Assembly (NCBI GenBank): GCA_008477525.1 | Contig: SPDT01000004.1 | Span: 4,216,001 to 4,280,000 of the forward strand | Length of the DNA stretch: 64,000 nucleotides | Source of the DNA: Hypomyces perniciosus | Lineage: Eukaryota > Ascomycota > Sordariomycetes > Hypocreales > Hypocreaceae | Direction: 5' to 3' | Shown here: piece by piece, positions 30,393 to 41,650 of the stretch | Position numbering within the stretch: position 1 is the first letter of the stretch | Layout of the letters: every line of letters starts with the position of its first letter | The notes under the pieces: model-generated | Databases searched by the model: none | What the model was told of the DNA's origin: nothing | Seen by the model: the letters and a program-made list of their open reading frames with translations, nothing else | Made by a program: the position numbers and the translations under genes

Positions 30393-33318
30393 TTGATTCG
30401 GAATGTTACTAACAAAGTTCCCTACCAGCTGAACACCACACACGGCTTTTTCCTCGAGCAAGATGTGGTCGCCTTCGATGCGCCATTCTTCTCTATCACT
30501 GCAAATCAGGCTGCAGGCATGGATGCTGCTAAACGGCTTCTGCTGGAAGTGTCATACGAGGGCTTTAAGAACGGATAGGCCGCTCATGGCGGCAGCTGGA
30601 AGCAGCGCGGCCACGGCTGTCAACATAGTTTCGTCGTTCTTTGATCTTCACGTACCGAGATACGTCGCTCATCGAGTCTATACGCATTGCACTTAGCTTG
30701 CCAGTTTCTGGGTCTCCGAGAGACAAATATGGTGAGTATAAACTTGAACGCATAAAAGTGCCTGGAATAGGACTGCGAGATAACGTGGAATATATACCAA
30801 GCCCTGGTGGTCGGAGCCAACGTCATTCTTCGCCCCGATTTCATACAAAAGTTAGTGGCAATGCGTATTCTGAGCCCAGATATCTCCCATACCTGTGATG
30901 ACAGGGCCAACGAATATGGCCGTGGTGAAGGGTCTGGTATCAATGTAGACGGGAAGACACTGGTTGCGACGAAAGCTTCAGCGACTCTTATTCGTGGTGT
31001 GTACGAGGGGGCTGGTCTCCCTCTCGACAAGATGCATTATGTCGAGCTTCATGGCACAGGCACACCCGTGGGCGTAAGTCGTCGTGTTGTGGAGACAAAC
31101 ATGCTTCCTAGCTTACAACAAACTTCCTAGGACCCTATTGAGATTTCGGCGATTTCTGCTACCTTCGGGGCCTCATCTGGTAAACCAGTCTATGTTGGCA
31201 GCATCAAGCCCAAGGCGGTGGTTGGATATTCGAGCGGAGAAATTGCTGAGTACATATCCCCCCATCCGATTTAGTTTGAGCACTGTGATTGACATTAAAA
31301 ATTCTGCGTTCGGCTACACCACTGAGATCCTGACTCACGAGGACACAATCAAGATTGCCTACCTCTGTGGCTTCTACTTAGGAATGGTCTCACACGGCCC
31401 GAAACGCGGCGCTATTTTGGCTGCGGGTATTTCGGAGGAGGAAGCACAGGAATATCTGCAGACCATCCCCCCTGAAATTGTCGTCAAGACATGTGTCAAC
31501 AGCTCGAAGAGGGTTACACTCTCGGGTGACGTCGAGTTTGTTGATCAACCAGAGAAAATCATATCGAAGGATGCAAAGCTTGCCCGAAAGCTTCGCGTCA
31601 TGACTGCCTACCGTTCTCTCCACATGAAAATGGTGGAGATGATTGCTTGGATGCCATGATTAAGGCTAGTGTTGGGGAGCCTCGAGTGACGATGACATCC
31701 ATGTTCTCCTCGGCCACGGGTCAACTGATCGACCCTGTCGAAATTGGCAGAGATTACTGGATTCGGAACATGTGCGGAACTGTGCGCTTCTCGCAAGTTG
31801 TCCACATTCTCCTGACCTATGCCCCGGGGTGATGAGGTTCACGCAAGACGGCCGTCAAGTGGAATGCCCTCATCGAGGTTGGACCTCACTCAGCGTTGAG
31901 GGCACAACTGGTACAGATCATGGAGGGAGTTAACGACAGACTGCCTTCAGAGTCGCCTTACACCTGTGTTTGTACGTAAAGAGGACGCTGTGACAACGTC
32001 CCTAAAGGCTGCAGGACATCTCTGGGCCCCGGGAATCACAATCGCCCTTGACAAGATCAACCAGGAAGCAGCAGCACCAGCTAAACCCCGAGCCGTCGTC
32101 GACCTTCCTTCATATACCTGGAACCACGAGAAGCGATATTGGCATGAAACGACAACGACAAAGGAGCAATGACTTCGGGAAAGTCCGCTCGGATCTTTTT
32201 GGCATTGCCGTGAGAACCAGAACCCGTTTGAGCCCCAGTGGAGGAACTTTCTCCACGTGTGGGAGAACCCCTGGGTGGAAGATCAGACGATCACTGGGAC
32301 AGCCCTCTACCCTGGGTTCCCTCATCTGATCTATTCAGCAACTCTAGACGCAATCTTCTACTTGATTATGGTTGCCGTGACTGGTGGAACGACTTTGACA
32401 GAGTCCGCTGTGCCCTACATGTTAGAGAAGCTCTTCATTTCCTTCCTCATTCCCTGGAGCGCTGGCTCCCTCTTCTCTGACCATTCTCATAGAGTCGAGA
32501 GGCGAGATGAACAACTTATCGCTGATCCGATTGTCTCGGATGAATCCTACATTACATGTCTTGCCAGCGGCCAGAAAATCCTCATTCAAGACGGTGAGAA
32601 AAGCCTCGGTTAGCTTCTGCTTCATGTGGTGCACCGGAATAGTGGAGTCGACGTCCTTACCACTGTGAGAACACAGGATAAGAAGGCGCTTCTTGTCAAG
32701 AGGCTACATTTCCCTAAGAAGCCTATTATCGTCGTAGACCAACATCAGGACAGCGGCCGTCTCTCCACTCACTTATTAGATAAGACCAATGGTCAAAGCC
32801 TAGATGTTATAGTTAGTTCCAGTTCAGAAATTTGGATAGTTGACAAGCTGGTCCCCTCCCTATCCGACTTTTCCCACATTGCGGTTGTCTCGGGGGCTGA
32901 TCAAACCTCTCAGATGCCACCAGCACTTCTGCCCGGGGACATCAGCTTCTCAACGATAGACCCTGCGCAAAACCTCCGAGAAAACGACAACTACTCTTAA
33001 AGCTGCTACGAGAAATCCTCCCGGAAGCCTGGCATGAAGGCAGGATACCGTGTTCATCGTCCAAGAAACAGTGAAGACACTGCTTGCTCCAGGCTCGGTA
33101 TCCAACCAGCTTATATCGATGATTACCGGCCATTGTATGATGTAGGAGCTAAGAGAATCTTCTTCTTCTACCTCTTCTTTTGCTTCATGACGACACTCTT
33201 CCTACAAATTGCCTTTGAGCCGACTAACACAGTTCTGTTCCTCGCAGTGGACTCTTCCAAGGCGGTTGAGATCCGCAACCAGGTCTTCGAGATCCTCAGC
33301 CCGAGCTCTCTAGTCTAG
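30393..33318 (+). pseudogene. Decayed highly reducing polyketide synthase
   Basis: Fragments in the order of an HR-PKS, in changing frames with many stops. KS pieces: [17 protein letters not shown] and [14 protein letters not shown] near 30450-30570, then NVILRPDFIQKL and VELHGTGTPVG near 30820-31080. The KS active-site cysteine region is missing between them. Near 31200 a KS piece (YVGSIKPK) runs straight into the AT active site (VVGYSSGEIAE), an internal deletion of the KS end and AT start. More AT sequence follows (VKTCVNSSKRVTLSGDVEFV), then a DH-like NPWVEDQTITGTALYPG near 32260 and a terminal carrier-like VDSSKAVEIRNQVF near 33250. A normal HR-PKS is over 2000 aa; under half is left here. 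It cannot make a working synthase. Confidence 0.85.
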
Positions 33319-33686
33319 CCGTGGGATATTAGAGTGTCGCGAAGCCAACTGATTCCAGCTCAGGTTCGGGAGATGGATGCCTCGTAGAATAGAAAGTCGT
33401 GCGAGACCGTATTGCACACACATTATAGATTGAACGTAATATTTCACATTTATAGAAAGAAGCCATACAGTTACAGGCAGAGGAAGGAGTCTCCGTACCC
33501 TTAGGAAATTAAAGGATACCCCAAATGCCTGAGGAGCAACCATATGCAACTTGAGGTTGTGGCTGCACAAAAGTTTACAAGACCCATCGCTCATAAACAA
33601 AAGCTTGCTGAACACCCTATGACGATTGAGTACAGGTGCCAGCAGTTATCCCATTACTACCATTAACTCATGATCTATCTGATACT
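33319..33686. other. Intergenic, no gene seen
   Basis: About 370 bp between the end of the PKS relic and the stop of the endosulfine gene on the other strand. Nothing further can be supported. Confidence 0.4.
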
Positions 33687-34144
33687 CTACAATTTCTTCA
33701 CCCGCTTCGCCTCTCCAACCTTGCTCTGAGACTTGGGCTCAATTTCTTGATTCAGTTGGCTAACCGGCTTTATCTCGGCAGACCGCCTGTCTCCCTGCAC
33801 TAGTTGCTCACTGTCATTTGTAACGTTACTGGAGCTTGGGACCGCCGATGAGGGATGAGATATATCCTCACGAACGGGATGTTTATGTCCAGTCTCTATC
33901 GTGCCGATGTTGGAGGATCTATGTGCCTGAGACAGAGCAAAGTCACCAGAGTCAAAGTACTCTCTTCTCTGTAAGGGATACCAAGATTAGCTAGACATTA
34001 CCGGTAAGGAAACGTAGAAAAGTACATTAATACCTCTAGTTGATGATGTAAAAGGTGCCCCCTGTGTGGTAGCGTCCCGTATAAACGCCTGAGCCGATTC
34101 TCCATTTCACTTCCGCGGGGCTTTGCGTCCTGAGGAGGGTTCAT
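33687..34144 (-). CDS. Endosulfine family protein (Igo1/ENSA/ARPP19-like), two exons
   Basis: Exons 34144-34034 and 33968-33687 on the minus strand, with a GTATTA..CAG intron, give 130 aa. The protein has the endosulfine core: LRRLYGTLPHRGHLLHHQL in exon 1 and the hallmark REYFDSGDFAL in exon 2, with Ser44 as the expected phosphosite. When phosphorylated by Greatwall/Rim15-type kinases, endosulfines inhibit PP2A-B55; in yeast Igo1/2 this links nutrient state to quiescence and mRNA stability. The C-terminal half is polar and disordered-looking and ends in a basic tail. The two exons are each too short to stand out, so this gene is easily missed. Function is from the family; whether this is the only copy is unknown. 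Confidence 0.85.
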
Positions 34145-34928
34145 GTTGATAAATTGAGAGTGAAATCCGAATTGATGGATAATCTGTGAAGTGTTTTTTA
34201 TTGGGGGGATATATATGAGTTCGGGCTGGGTGGGGGATGGATTACTGCAACAGCAGTGTCTACGTATCTAGGTAGTCTTAAGACACAAAGCAGTGGCGAG
34301 ATCAGGTCATGTGAAGGGGATGACGTGGTATCATCAAGACGCGACAACAACCATAAGTCGAGGGCTTTTGGTACGGAGGAAAAGAGGGTGCCCATTTGTC
34401 ATGTAGGAATGTGACTCATTCAAGCACAAATCGATGAGCACTAAGAATGTCGATCGATAGCTCTTAAGCTAAGTATTACTAGGTGGTGTATGCCTTCCGC
34501 CTCTGATTAGTCTTCAGTGTTTTCATACCACACCCTGTGCATTTGCTATATGGCTGAGTGAGACGCAGACCAAGGGACAGCGAAGGTTTCCAACTAAAGT
34601 GTCACCCACATGTGCCAATATTACCATGTTTTGTAAGAATTTCCTCTGAAGCCAGTTCACAGTCAATCCCTTCCAAGGTACTGTGATAATGACGAACTTA
34701 CTGTCGACATTCGTTTCTTTGTTCGGAGAACCGGTGTTTAATAGTGATTTTGTCTCGTATGACTTGATCTATTTTCCGTTCCTTCTCTCGAAATCTCTGG
34801 CTTTGTGCAGTAAATACGGGAAACTCCCGAAATTGTAATTGTATATTTATGCCACATACCTATAATTTCCAGCCCAAGATATACAGGACCCAAACCTCGT
34901 TGTCCCCTTGGTTCCTTTATCTAGCATG
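34145..34928. other. Intergenic, no gene seen
   Basis: About 780 bp between the endosulfine start and the kinase stop. No coding or repeat feature can be supported; the part next to 34145 should be the endosulfine promoter. Confidence 0.4.
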
Positions 34929-35860
34929 CTAATCCAACACAAAACCATCTGACACGGTGAAACTGGTACAGGCCATGATCCTGTCTCGAAGCTGGGGGAG
35001 CGTAACCCTATATTTAGGATTTGCTTCAAAAATCGAATCTAGTATGTCATTGAGGCCATCAGACAATGGTAATATTGACTTGAGGAATTCCGGCGACTGA
35101 CTATACTGTCGGTAGTTCGAGTCCTGGGCGGAGGCCTGCCCCCATGGATTGCGTCCGCACGTCAAGTTGATGAGTATGATTCCTAGGCTCCAGATATCAC
35201 TAGGTGCACACAAATAGCAGTGCTTCTTTGTGATTTGGTCTAGACACTCTATCAAGAAGGGAAAAGGTAGGTTGTTAGTGGTTGAGCAGTGCCAAGAGAG
35301 GACCGAGACATACCTGGGCTCATGTAGGATGTCGATCCACAACCACCAGTTTCAGATCGTGAATATGCGGTAGCAAGTCCAAAATCCCCCAGCTTGACGG
35401 TGTCTCCGTGATTCATGACCAAGATATTCTCTGGCTTGAGATCCCTATGGAAGATGTTGAGTTTATGACAGTGTTCAACAGCATCCAAGATTTGGAGAAA
35501 GATTTTCTTGCATAATGCGTCATTGCCAACATACTGACCGCGCTCTGTGATATTTGAGAAAAGGTCACCCTCTGAACAATACTCAAGAATTATATAGACG
35601 CAGTCAGGGTTGTCTACAATCTTGAGAATAGACACAACGTTCCGGTGTGCGGAAGCTAGGTAATGAAGTTGGATTTCCCGCTGTTGGTAGGCAGCTTCAC
35701 GACGTCCCAGCGGAGTCCCATCAGCGTGAAATTTGCTGAGACATTTGACCGCATAGCGCAGTCCAGTTTTGATGTCCGTGGCGGAGTAGACAACACTATA
35801 GCCTCCAGTTCCTAATACATCAGTGAGCTCGAGTCTTCCTCCGAGTAGCTGTCCTGGCAT
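34929..35860 (-). CDS. Ser/Thr protein kinase, Ran1/Sks1/Vhs1-like, two exons
   Basis: Exons 35860-35314 and 35248-34929 give 288 aa, nearly the bare kinase domain. Seen: glycine loop GTGGYSVV (17-24), Lys39 in YAVKCL, HRDLKPEN (138-145), DFG at 159-161, an SPE form of the APE motif created at the splice site, and DIWSLGIILINLTCGRNPW. The HRDLKPEN and DIWSLGIIL segments fit the fungal Ran1/Sks1 group, whose best-known member Ran1/Pat1 of fission yeast holds back meiosis under good nutrition. The protein stops soon after the catalytic domain, with no long C-terminal tail. All catalytic residues are in place. The biological role is unknown. Confidence 0.85.
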
Positions 35861-36510
35861 CCCGACAGGGTTAGACCGGATACACGGGCCGAGATGGAAG
35901 GTCTTTATTACGGCATAAGTCGGTCCGAAGATGAAAGTGGTAAGATATATCGTAGTGTATAAGCTTTAATCGTAATAAAATGTATTTGAAGGAGGCATGT
36001 AAGTGTGGTCGGCCCGAGCAGCCAAAACAGGCAGATTTGAGCAAGTTCTCGTAGTACTATTGAAATAGCTAGCCGTGATTGAATTCAAATCTGGGAAACT
36101 ACGAGTAAACTGGCATGGGTATCGGTAATTAGGAGTGGGTCGAATGGGTACTAGAAATAAGAACTGAAGCCCGCAACATGCGACATCATGATGCGCCTTA
36201 TTATGACATAAATATAGACATTTCGGAGCGGGGGGGAAAAAAGATATTTCATATGTGACGTCAGCCGCAGGGATTACATTTCTTTCTGTACCACTTTTGG
36301 CCTACTGGCTCAGCCGAACAGCTAGGATGTGACTCCAAACCGACGATTGGGAGCAAAAAGTTCGATGCTTCACCCCCGTACACGCTGATGTTGATGCCTG
36401 AGTTGGTCAAATTTGCGCTTAATTTGTACAAACAAGTGTTGGCTATTGCGCAGTGCCGCAGTATTCTCAAACCTCTCTTCTGATAACTATCCGTTGTTGC
36501 CTACTCGACT
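35861..36510. other. Intergenic, divergent promoters
   Basis: 650 bp between the kinase start (minus) and a small hypothetical gene (plus). No further feature supported. Confidence 0.4.
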
Positions 36511-36960
36511 ATGGAAGATCTAGCATGGTCATGGCCCGCTTGGAAATTCGGAATGAGGACAGACGACCAATTCCATATGCTGAATGACCAGTACAACACA
36601 TTCTCCTCATCAATTCAAGATCCAGAGGCCTTTCACCTCGACATCGTCGAGATCTCAAACGCGGTCGACACAAACGAAGAGTTCCACAGGCTGTTAACCA
36701 TCCGCAAGCAGTTGCGTCTCCGAGAGTTAAATGACTTGCTTGAATCGGTGAGTGTCGAGATTGTTGCAAATCCGAGTCTCATCGGCGCCTCACAGTGGCA
36801 CCATGCTGTTCAGCTCTTCCGCACAATGTCGCTGGATTCTCTCATACGATATTTTGCCTCCTATATAAGCGATGGCGACTCGTCCTCAGGAACAGATGAG
36901 ATGAGCCCTGAAAAATTAGAGGGAATTGGGGCGTATGGGATGGATAAGGCCCATGCTTAG
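36511..36960 (+). CDS. Small hypothetical protein
   Basis: A single open frame of 149 aa from an ATG at 36511. I do not recognise a family. The sequence is Trp-rich at the N-terminus (MEDLAWSWPAWKF), then mostly helical-looking and acidic, with a Ser/Asp/Glu-rich stretch before the end; it has no signal peptide or membrane segment. The composition is that of a real protein rather than a random frame, and no stop or frameshift is seen. No overlapping gene competes for the space. It lies between the kinase and the FAD-oxidase relic, and nothing in the context indicates its job. Confidence 0.5.
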   Translation: MEDLAWSWPAWKFGMRTDDQFHMLNDQYNTFSSSIQDPEAFHLDIVEISNAVDTNEEFHRLLTIRKQLRLRELNDLLESVSVEIVANPSLIGASQWHHAVQLFRTMSLDSLIRYFASYISDGDSSSGTDEMSPEKLEGIGAYGMDKAHA

Positions 36961-37987
36961 TACGATGAAGCAACCCAGTGGCAACTGACACACAATGCCA
37001 TACACTGAACAGTCTGATAATGGTGACATGGCTTCGAAGGTGATTCTGGCACGGGTGCTTGAAGGCACAGATTGAAGCCAATATCCATCGCGTGGAGCTT
37101 AGACTCACCAATACGATTTTCTTCTATCCATTAACCATTGCATTTCGCTGTTCTTCCTCTTCCCTATTTTAATTCTGACATAACTATCTTGTGCTTTTTA
37201 AATAAAGACCTGGGTGAACACTCCCTCGGGACCCCACTTATCCTTCAATGCCTTGAGCTTACTCTGCCTTTCTGCGCCCGGGAATCGACTTTCGATCGAC
37301 GTATCCCTTAATAAATTCTGGTAGGTCTCCACTTCCTCCTCGAAACCAGTCATTGCAAGCTTTAGGGCTTCGATCTCCCACTACTTAACGGCCGCAGCCG
37401 CCTTTGCATCCGTATACCACGCCATAGTCTCAACCCAAGTCTTTACCCCTTAGTGTCTATATACATTCTCCTCGAACCTTCCTGGTTCTCCCTGGCCTAC
37501 TCATTCAAACGTAATCCCAGATAGCCCTGCCCCAGCCTCTAGTTCACACGCCTCGACCATTCTATCAAAAATCGCCACTTCCTTCTCCCAGACCTTAGCA
37601 TCGCTTGGGAACCTCGGCAATCCAGCAAACCGGAGACGCTTGTATCCTCCTTTTACGGTGACCCCTTAAAACCTTGACTGATGAGCCTAAATGGAATACG
37701 ATAATGCGGGACGAGTCCGACTGTGCCTGCGTTGCCAAGAGGAGCACAGAGACCGACCTCGGAGAGTGCAGAAATAGCGGCCTTGTGTTGCGAACCGCCT
37801 TGAACAGTCATGGTTTCTGATTTCTTGTCTATATCGACGCTGTTGAAATCCGTCAGGTCGATAACGAGTCCATCCCAACCGATCGTAGACCATAAGCTGC
37901 TTCCGCCTGCTTTTGGGACAAATGGGACATGTTGCTCGTGACAGAGTTTCAACTAGAGTTCATGCTATCAGAATATTCGCATATAAT

Positions 37988-37995
37988 AGAAATAT
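37988..37995. repeat. Target-site duplication, left copy (hAT)
   Basis: AGAAATAT directly before the left end of the hAT element; identical to 41414-41421. Confidence 0.9.
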
Positions 37996-40900
37996 CAGGC
38001 TGGCGATCCATTCCATTTCCATCCACGCAGCCTTAGCTGAGTGGATGGACGTCCATTTCAGTCAACGTGCAGTGGAATGGGTGGAATGGACGCCCAGAGC
38101 AGTCGCATGGAATGGATGGAAATGGAAATGGATGCGTGGATGGGGTTACCTAAATAGGAAAGGTATCGCGCTAATAGATTAGTTACTATATATAGTACTC
38201 ACCACAGTCACTGTAACCATCTCAATGATCACCAAGCAACAAAATTCATTATACAGGATATCTCTCTTATTATACATAATTAAAACAAGCACTTTCTTAA
38301 TGAGCCCAGGCTCTAGCCAGTGCGCTATAAATAAAGTCTAGAGAGGGATAGTACATACAATTCGCCCACCTGTTACTTCACGAGCTTCTATAAAGCTCAG
38401 TTCGGCAAGCGGATCGGTATCCGATAACTCAACCTCTTCAAGAAGCTTCTCCACACTTCGAATATATCCCCCACGAAGCCACGATCTCACCGTCTGCGTC
38501 ATTCCAATTGTACTAGCATCCAGATTTGCCCGGTCATCTCGAACCATTCTGCCGGCCGTAGAGAAAAGTCTCTCAACGTCAGCAGACATTGGAAGAGTAG
38601 AAAGAACATCAAGGGCCATCCGTGATAGGCGAGGATATTCCTCCCGTCTGTCGCACCAATAGCTGATGGGATCCAGGATCCTCTGATCCGATTTATGTAC
38701 GTCTCGAAACCAATCGTTATATTCATCTCCCACAGCTGACGAAGCAGGAGTGAATGGCGACTGTAATAATGCCGGCGCCTGACGAGACTCCTCGCAGTAC
38801 TCGTTGAAGGGATTTCGATAAGTTCGCTGCTTCTTCATAACCGGTTCTCGGTCTCGAGAAACGACCTGCGGATCGTATTGAGACCTATACAGCCCCTCCA
38901 CAAGGGACTTTGCAGTCTGGATCCATTCTGGGCGATCTGCCCATATGTCCTCAAAGTATCCCCAACGATATGCTGGATGAAGCGCGACAGCTGCATAATA
39001 GACCGGTGTCTCATCAAGCCGCGAGTAGTACTCATCAAGTTTCTTCCAGCAGAGATTAATATTGACCTTGAAGTGCTCAGGGTCGGGATATCGATGAGCA
39101 GCGGCCTTATATACCTCCATTTTATTAAGCAGGTACTCGTAGCCAAACATAAGATCCCAAGAGCATCCATATGCTTTAGTATAGCCATACTTTCGCATCC
39201 GCTGTCGACCGTCACCTTCAAGGGTAATTAAAACATGCTCAAAATGTTGGAGGACCTCGTTAAAAAGAGCGATAATATTCCAATCCTTCTCATCGAGTTT
39301 GTTGTCATCCCTGAGACAAAGTGGCATTTCACTCCTCGACTTCTTTCCCCTTAAAACTGACCCTTCCCACTCGTTTTTCTGCCTATACCAGAGTTCTTCA
39401 AGGAAGTCCTTCAGGAGAAGAGCGCGTCGGATCATGTAAAGAGTAGAAAGCCAACGAGTTACCACATCAGTAATGACATCTAGAGGCTTTTTCGCTTGTA
39501 TTGTCGGATCCTCAGACTTCTCGAACGCGACCAACTGAAGAGACCGAAGGAGATTAGTTAGTAAGTCTGAACGATGAATCCAAACGACAAGGTTATGGAG
39601 TTTCCCAATAGGGCCTTTCCGTCTCCACATCTCATGGGCCTTCGCATTAAGCGCCTCATTTCCAAGGATATCATCCTCAAATGCCTCAGAGTCATGGCCA
39701 AAAAGCAGCGCTTTAACAGCAAGATTAAGGATATGGCCAAAGCAGCGTAATCGCCGGGTTTCTCCCTTAAAGCCCAGCGCTTTTCCGATTTCCTTCATCG
39801 CTGTATCGTTGTTGCTGGCGTTATCAAGTGTAAAGTATCCGACCTTCTGGGTTATATCATAGCTCCGAAGGATATCGACAACATGAGCAGCAATATTCTC
39901 CCCAGAATGACGATCGACAAGCTCTGGAAGTCCAAGGACAAGTTTTTGTGGCTGGCCAACGGTATCAAGAAAATAGCAAACGATTCCATATAGAGCATGG
40001 CGATTATTCGACCTCCAGCCATCGAACGCTATGTGAATCAGCCCTGGGGCTGCCGCCAACACTCGCTTTATTTCCTCTATGTTTTCTTCGTACACCTTAA
40101 GGATGCGTCTGCGAACGGTATCGTGGGTGATATGTGCCTCGGTCGTCTTCACGAGGGGATTGAGGTACTCGAAAACTGCGCGGAGGTACGGATCTTCGCT
40201 TTGTCGGAAGGAGGAATTACTGTTGATGATCCAACAGACTACCAAGCGCTGGAAGGCTAATCGATCAAAACGGCCGATGATCTGGTTGGCAATCTGCTGT
40301 TCTCGCGAGTTATATGTGTTCAGCTTCATCATCTCGGCGATATTCCTTGATGACGTATTCTCTTTTGCTTTACTTGGCGGCTTCCGCCTGCCTGAAGGAT
40401 CCCAGATGCTGTGGTCGGTCCAGAGGTGGATCTCTGCGTTCTGTGTGCCATTCGAGGCAGTCGAGTGAGGTTTTTGCTTACTACTCTTTACGCAGACCTT
40501 GCAAACCCATCGCCGCTTTGTATCATCGTCGCTCTTCTCGATATCGTAACCGAATTGCCATATCCATGACGATATGGATGCGCAACGCTGGGATTGAGTA
40601 TACCCAGGGAAGTATTTCCAAGGGAAAAGGTCCCACAGGTTCTCCTGGTCCTCCTGGGCCTGTATCTGAGGATGCATAGGGTTAATAAATTATGCTTATG
40701 GCGATTCCATTAATAAAAAATTCATATACGAAGTACATAAAACCCTTTCTCCTAATAGAAGTTCAACGCGCCTGAACGCGGTAACTAAGAACGCGAAATC
40801 TCCACGCTCCTGGCTACCAAAAAAAAAAAATCTTCCATAATCACTACTAACATATGTAAGAGCAAAATGTATAGTGATTTGTTAGTGGTGACTTAAGTTT

Positions 40901-41413
40901 AGCGTCCCTCTAGTTTTATACTAGGCTAAGTGATGCAGGTATTTTTATAGCTTAACTTGATGCGAAAACCTGACAGTTATTACGGAGTACATAAATACAG
41001 TTTTTAAAAAAGATATTTATTATAATTGGAATAGAGTTGGCCTTTCTAGCAATATACTAAAATATATATAATAAGATTCATTTCTCTCTATATAGCTATA
41101 TATTAAATGCATATAGATTTAGTTTCGTTTACCTACTCTTCCAATGATATATAGGGTATGTTGGCGGAGGGTCAGGTAGAACAAGCACGGAGTCTCTGGT
41201 AATGATGTCACTGACTTGGGCAATGGTAAGTATACTATTTTAGGGTGATGATTAAGCGCCCCCCTGCTTCCATTTCCATCCACGGGACCCTTCCGTGGAT
41301 GGATGGATTATGTAATGGCAGGCGCGATGGAATGGATGGAAATGGATGCACGGGCCATCCATTTCCATAAATGGACGCCCGTGGAAATGGACGTGGAATG
41401 GATCGCCACCCTG
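37996..41413 (-). mobile_element. Complete hAT-family DNA transposon, 3418 bp
   Basis: Flanked by the identical 8-bp duplication AGAAATAT (37988-37995 and 41414-41421), the hAT hallmark. The terminal inverted repeats match over 20 bp with one mismatch: CAGG then C or G, then TGGCGATCCATTCCA. Inside each end lie many copies of GGAATGGA/GGAAATGGA-type motifs on both strands, probable transposase-binding sites. One transposase gene lies within. All parts needed for movement look intact, so this could be a recent or active copy. Confidence 0.93.
38338..40677 (-). CDS. hAT transposase, intact
   Basis: Single exon of 779 aa, a full length for fungal hAT transposases. A BED-like zinc finger is near the N-terminus (Cys59, Cys62, His84, His89 in WVCKVC..HLWTDH). 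The catalytic core includes LIHIAFDGWRS with the first Asp, and YFTLDNASNND with the second. The C-terminal dimerisation segment reads SADVERLFSTAGRMVRDDRANL. No stop or frameshift interrupts the frame and no RIP-like decay is seen. It cuts and reinserts the element by binding the terminal repeats in the nucleus. ORFs on the opposite strand here are shadows. Confidence 0.92.
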   Translation of the reverse strand: MHPQIQAQEDQENLWDLFPWKYFPGYTQSQRCASISSWIWQFGYDIEKSDDDTKRRWVCKVCVKSSKQKPHSTASNGTQNAEIHLWTDHSIWDPSGRRKPPSKAKENTSSRNIAEMMKLNTYNSREQQIANQIIGRFDRLAFQRLVVCWIINSNSSFRQSEDPYLRAVFEYLNPLVKTTEAHITHDTVRRRILKVYEENIEEIKRVLAAAPGLIHIAFDGWRSNNRHALYGIVCYFLDTVGQPQKLVLGLPELVDRHSGENIAAHVVDILRSYDITQKVGYFTLDNASNNDTAMKEIGKALGFKGETRRLRCFGHILNLAVKALLFGHDSEAFEDDILGNEALNAKAHEMWRRKGPIGKLHNLVVWIHRSDLLTNLLRSLQLVAFEKSEDPTIQAKKPLDVITDVVTRWLSTLYMIRRALLLKDFLEELWYRQKNEWEGSVLRGKKSRSEMPLCLRDDNKLDEKDWNIIALFNEVLQHFEHVLITLEGDGRQRMRKYGYTKAYGCSWDLMFGYEYLLNKMEVYKAAAHRYPDPEHFKVNINLCWKKLDEYYSRLDETPVYYAAVALHPAYRWGYFEDIWADRPEWIQTAKSLVEGLYRSQYDPQVVSRDREPVMKKQRTYRNPFNEYCEESRQAPALLQSPFTPASSAVGDEYNDWFRDVHKSDQRILDPISYWCDRREEYPRLSRMALDVLSTLPMSADVERLFSTAGRMVRDDRANLDASTIGMTQTVRSWLRGGYIRSVEKLLEEVELSDTDPLAELSFIEAREVTGGRIVCTIPL

Positions 41414-41421
41414 AGAAATAT
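41414..41421. repeat. Target-site duplication, right copy (hAT)
   Basis: AGAAATAT directly after the right end of the element, identical to the left copy. Confidence 0.9.
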
Positions 41422-41650
41422 TGGCGTACAGTTTCAACAATATCGTCTTCCGTGGCGATACACACAATCACGGCGGGAGTCTTGGTCCCAAGATCAGTCC
41501 ACCGTTTCAGCAACTCTTCCCAGTGCGCTCCCCCTTTAGATACCACCTTCGCATTTGGACTCAAATTTTCTCCCAAATCTGCGAGTGGCTTCTTAGCTGC
41601 AGTAACGCAACATCTAGCGATTCTTTACCGATTGTTGTTGCCGCTTGCAT

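Larger units (their letters stand above)
37198..41650 (-). pseudogene. FAD-linked oxidase (PCMH/BBE family), broken and split by a transposon
   Basis: The 5' part (41650-41414) reads NLSPNAKVVSKGGAHWEELLKRW and AVIVCIATEDDIVET, the start of a PCMH-type FAD domain. The middle resumes at 37952 with KLCHEQHVPFVPKAGGSSLWS and LSEVGLCAPLGNAGTVGLV. A BBE-like C-terminus follows near 37650-37198 and ends KLKALKDKWGPEGVFTQ. A 3.4-kb hAT element sits between the first two parts, inside what looks like the first intron (donor GTACGC, acceptor CTCTAG). The gene is dead apart from that: most of the central FAD and substrate domain is deleted, two stops interrupt the C-terminal part (one in VK-stop-WEIEALK), and the 5' end has a probable frameshift near 41600. 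Such oxidases often tailor secondary metabolites, so it may once have served the PKS-NRPS next door. Confidence 0.82.

Noticed and set aside
30393..33318. A working PKS gene with many introns
   Set aside because: Frames cannot be rejoined to restore the KS cysteine region or the KS-AT boundary; sequence is deleted.
41235..41576. 113-codon ORF as a separate small gene
   Set aside because: It is the 5' end of the FAD-oxidase relic read on into the hAT element.
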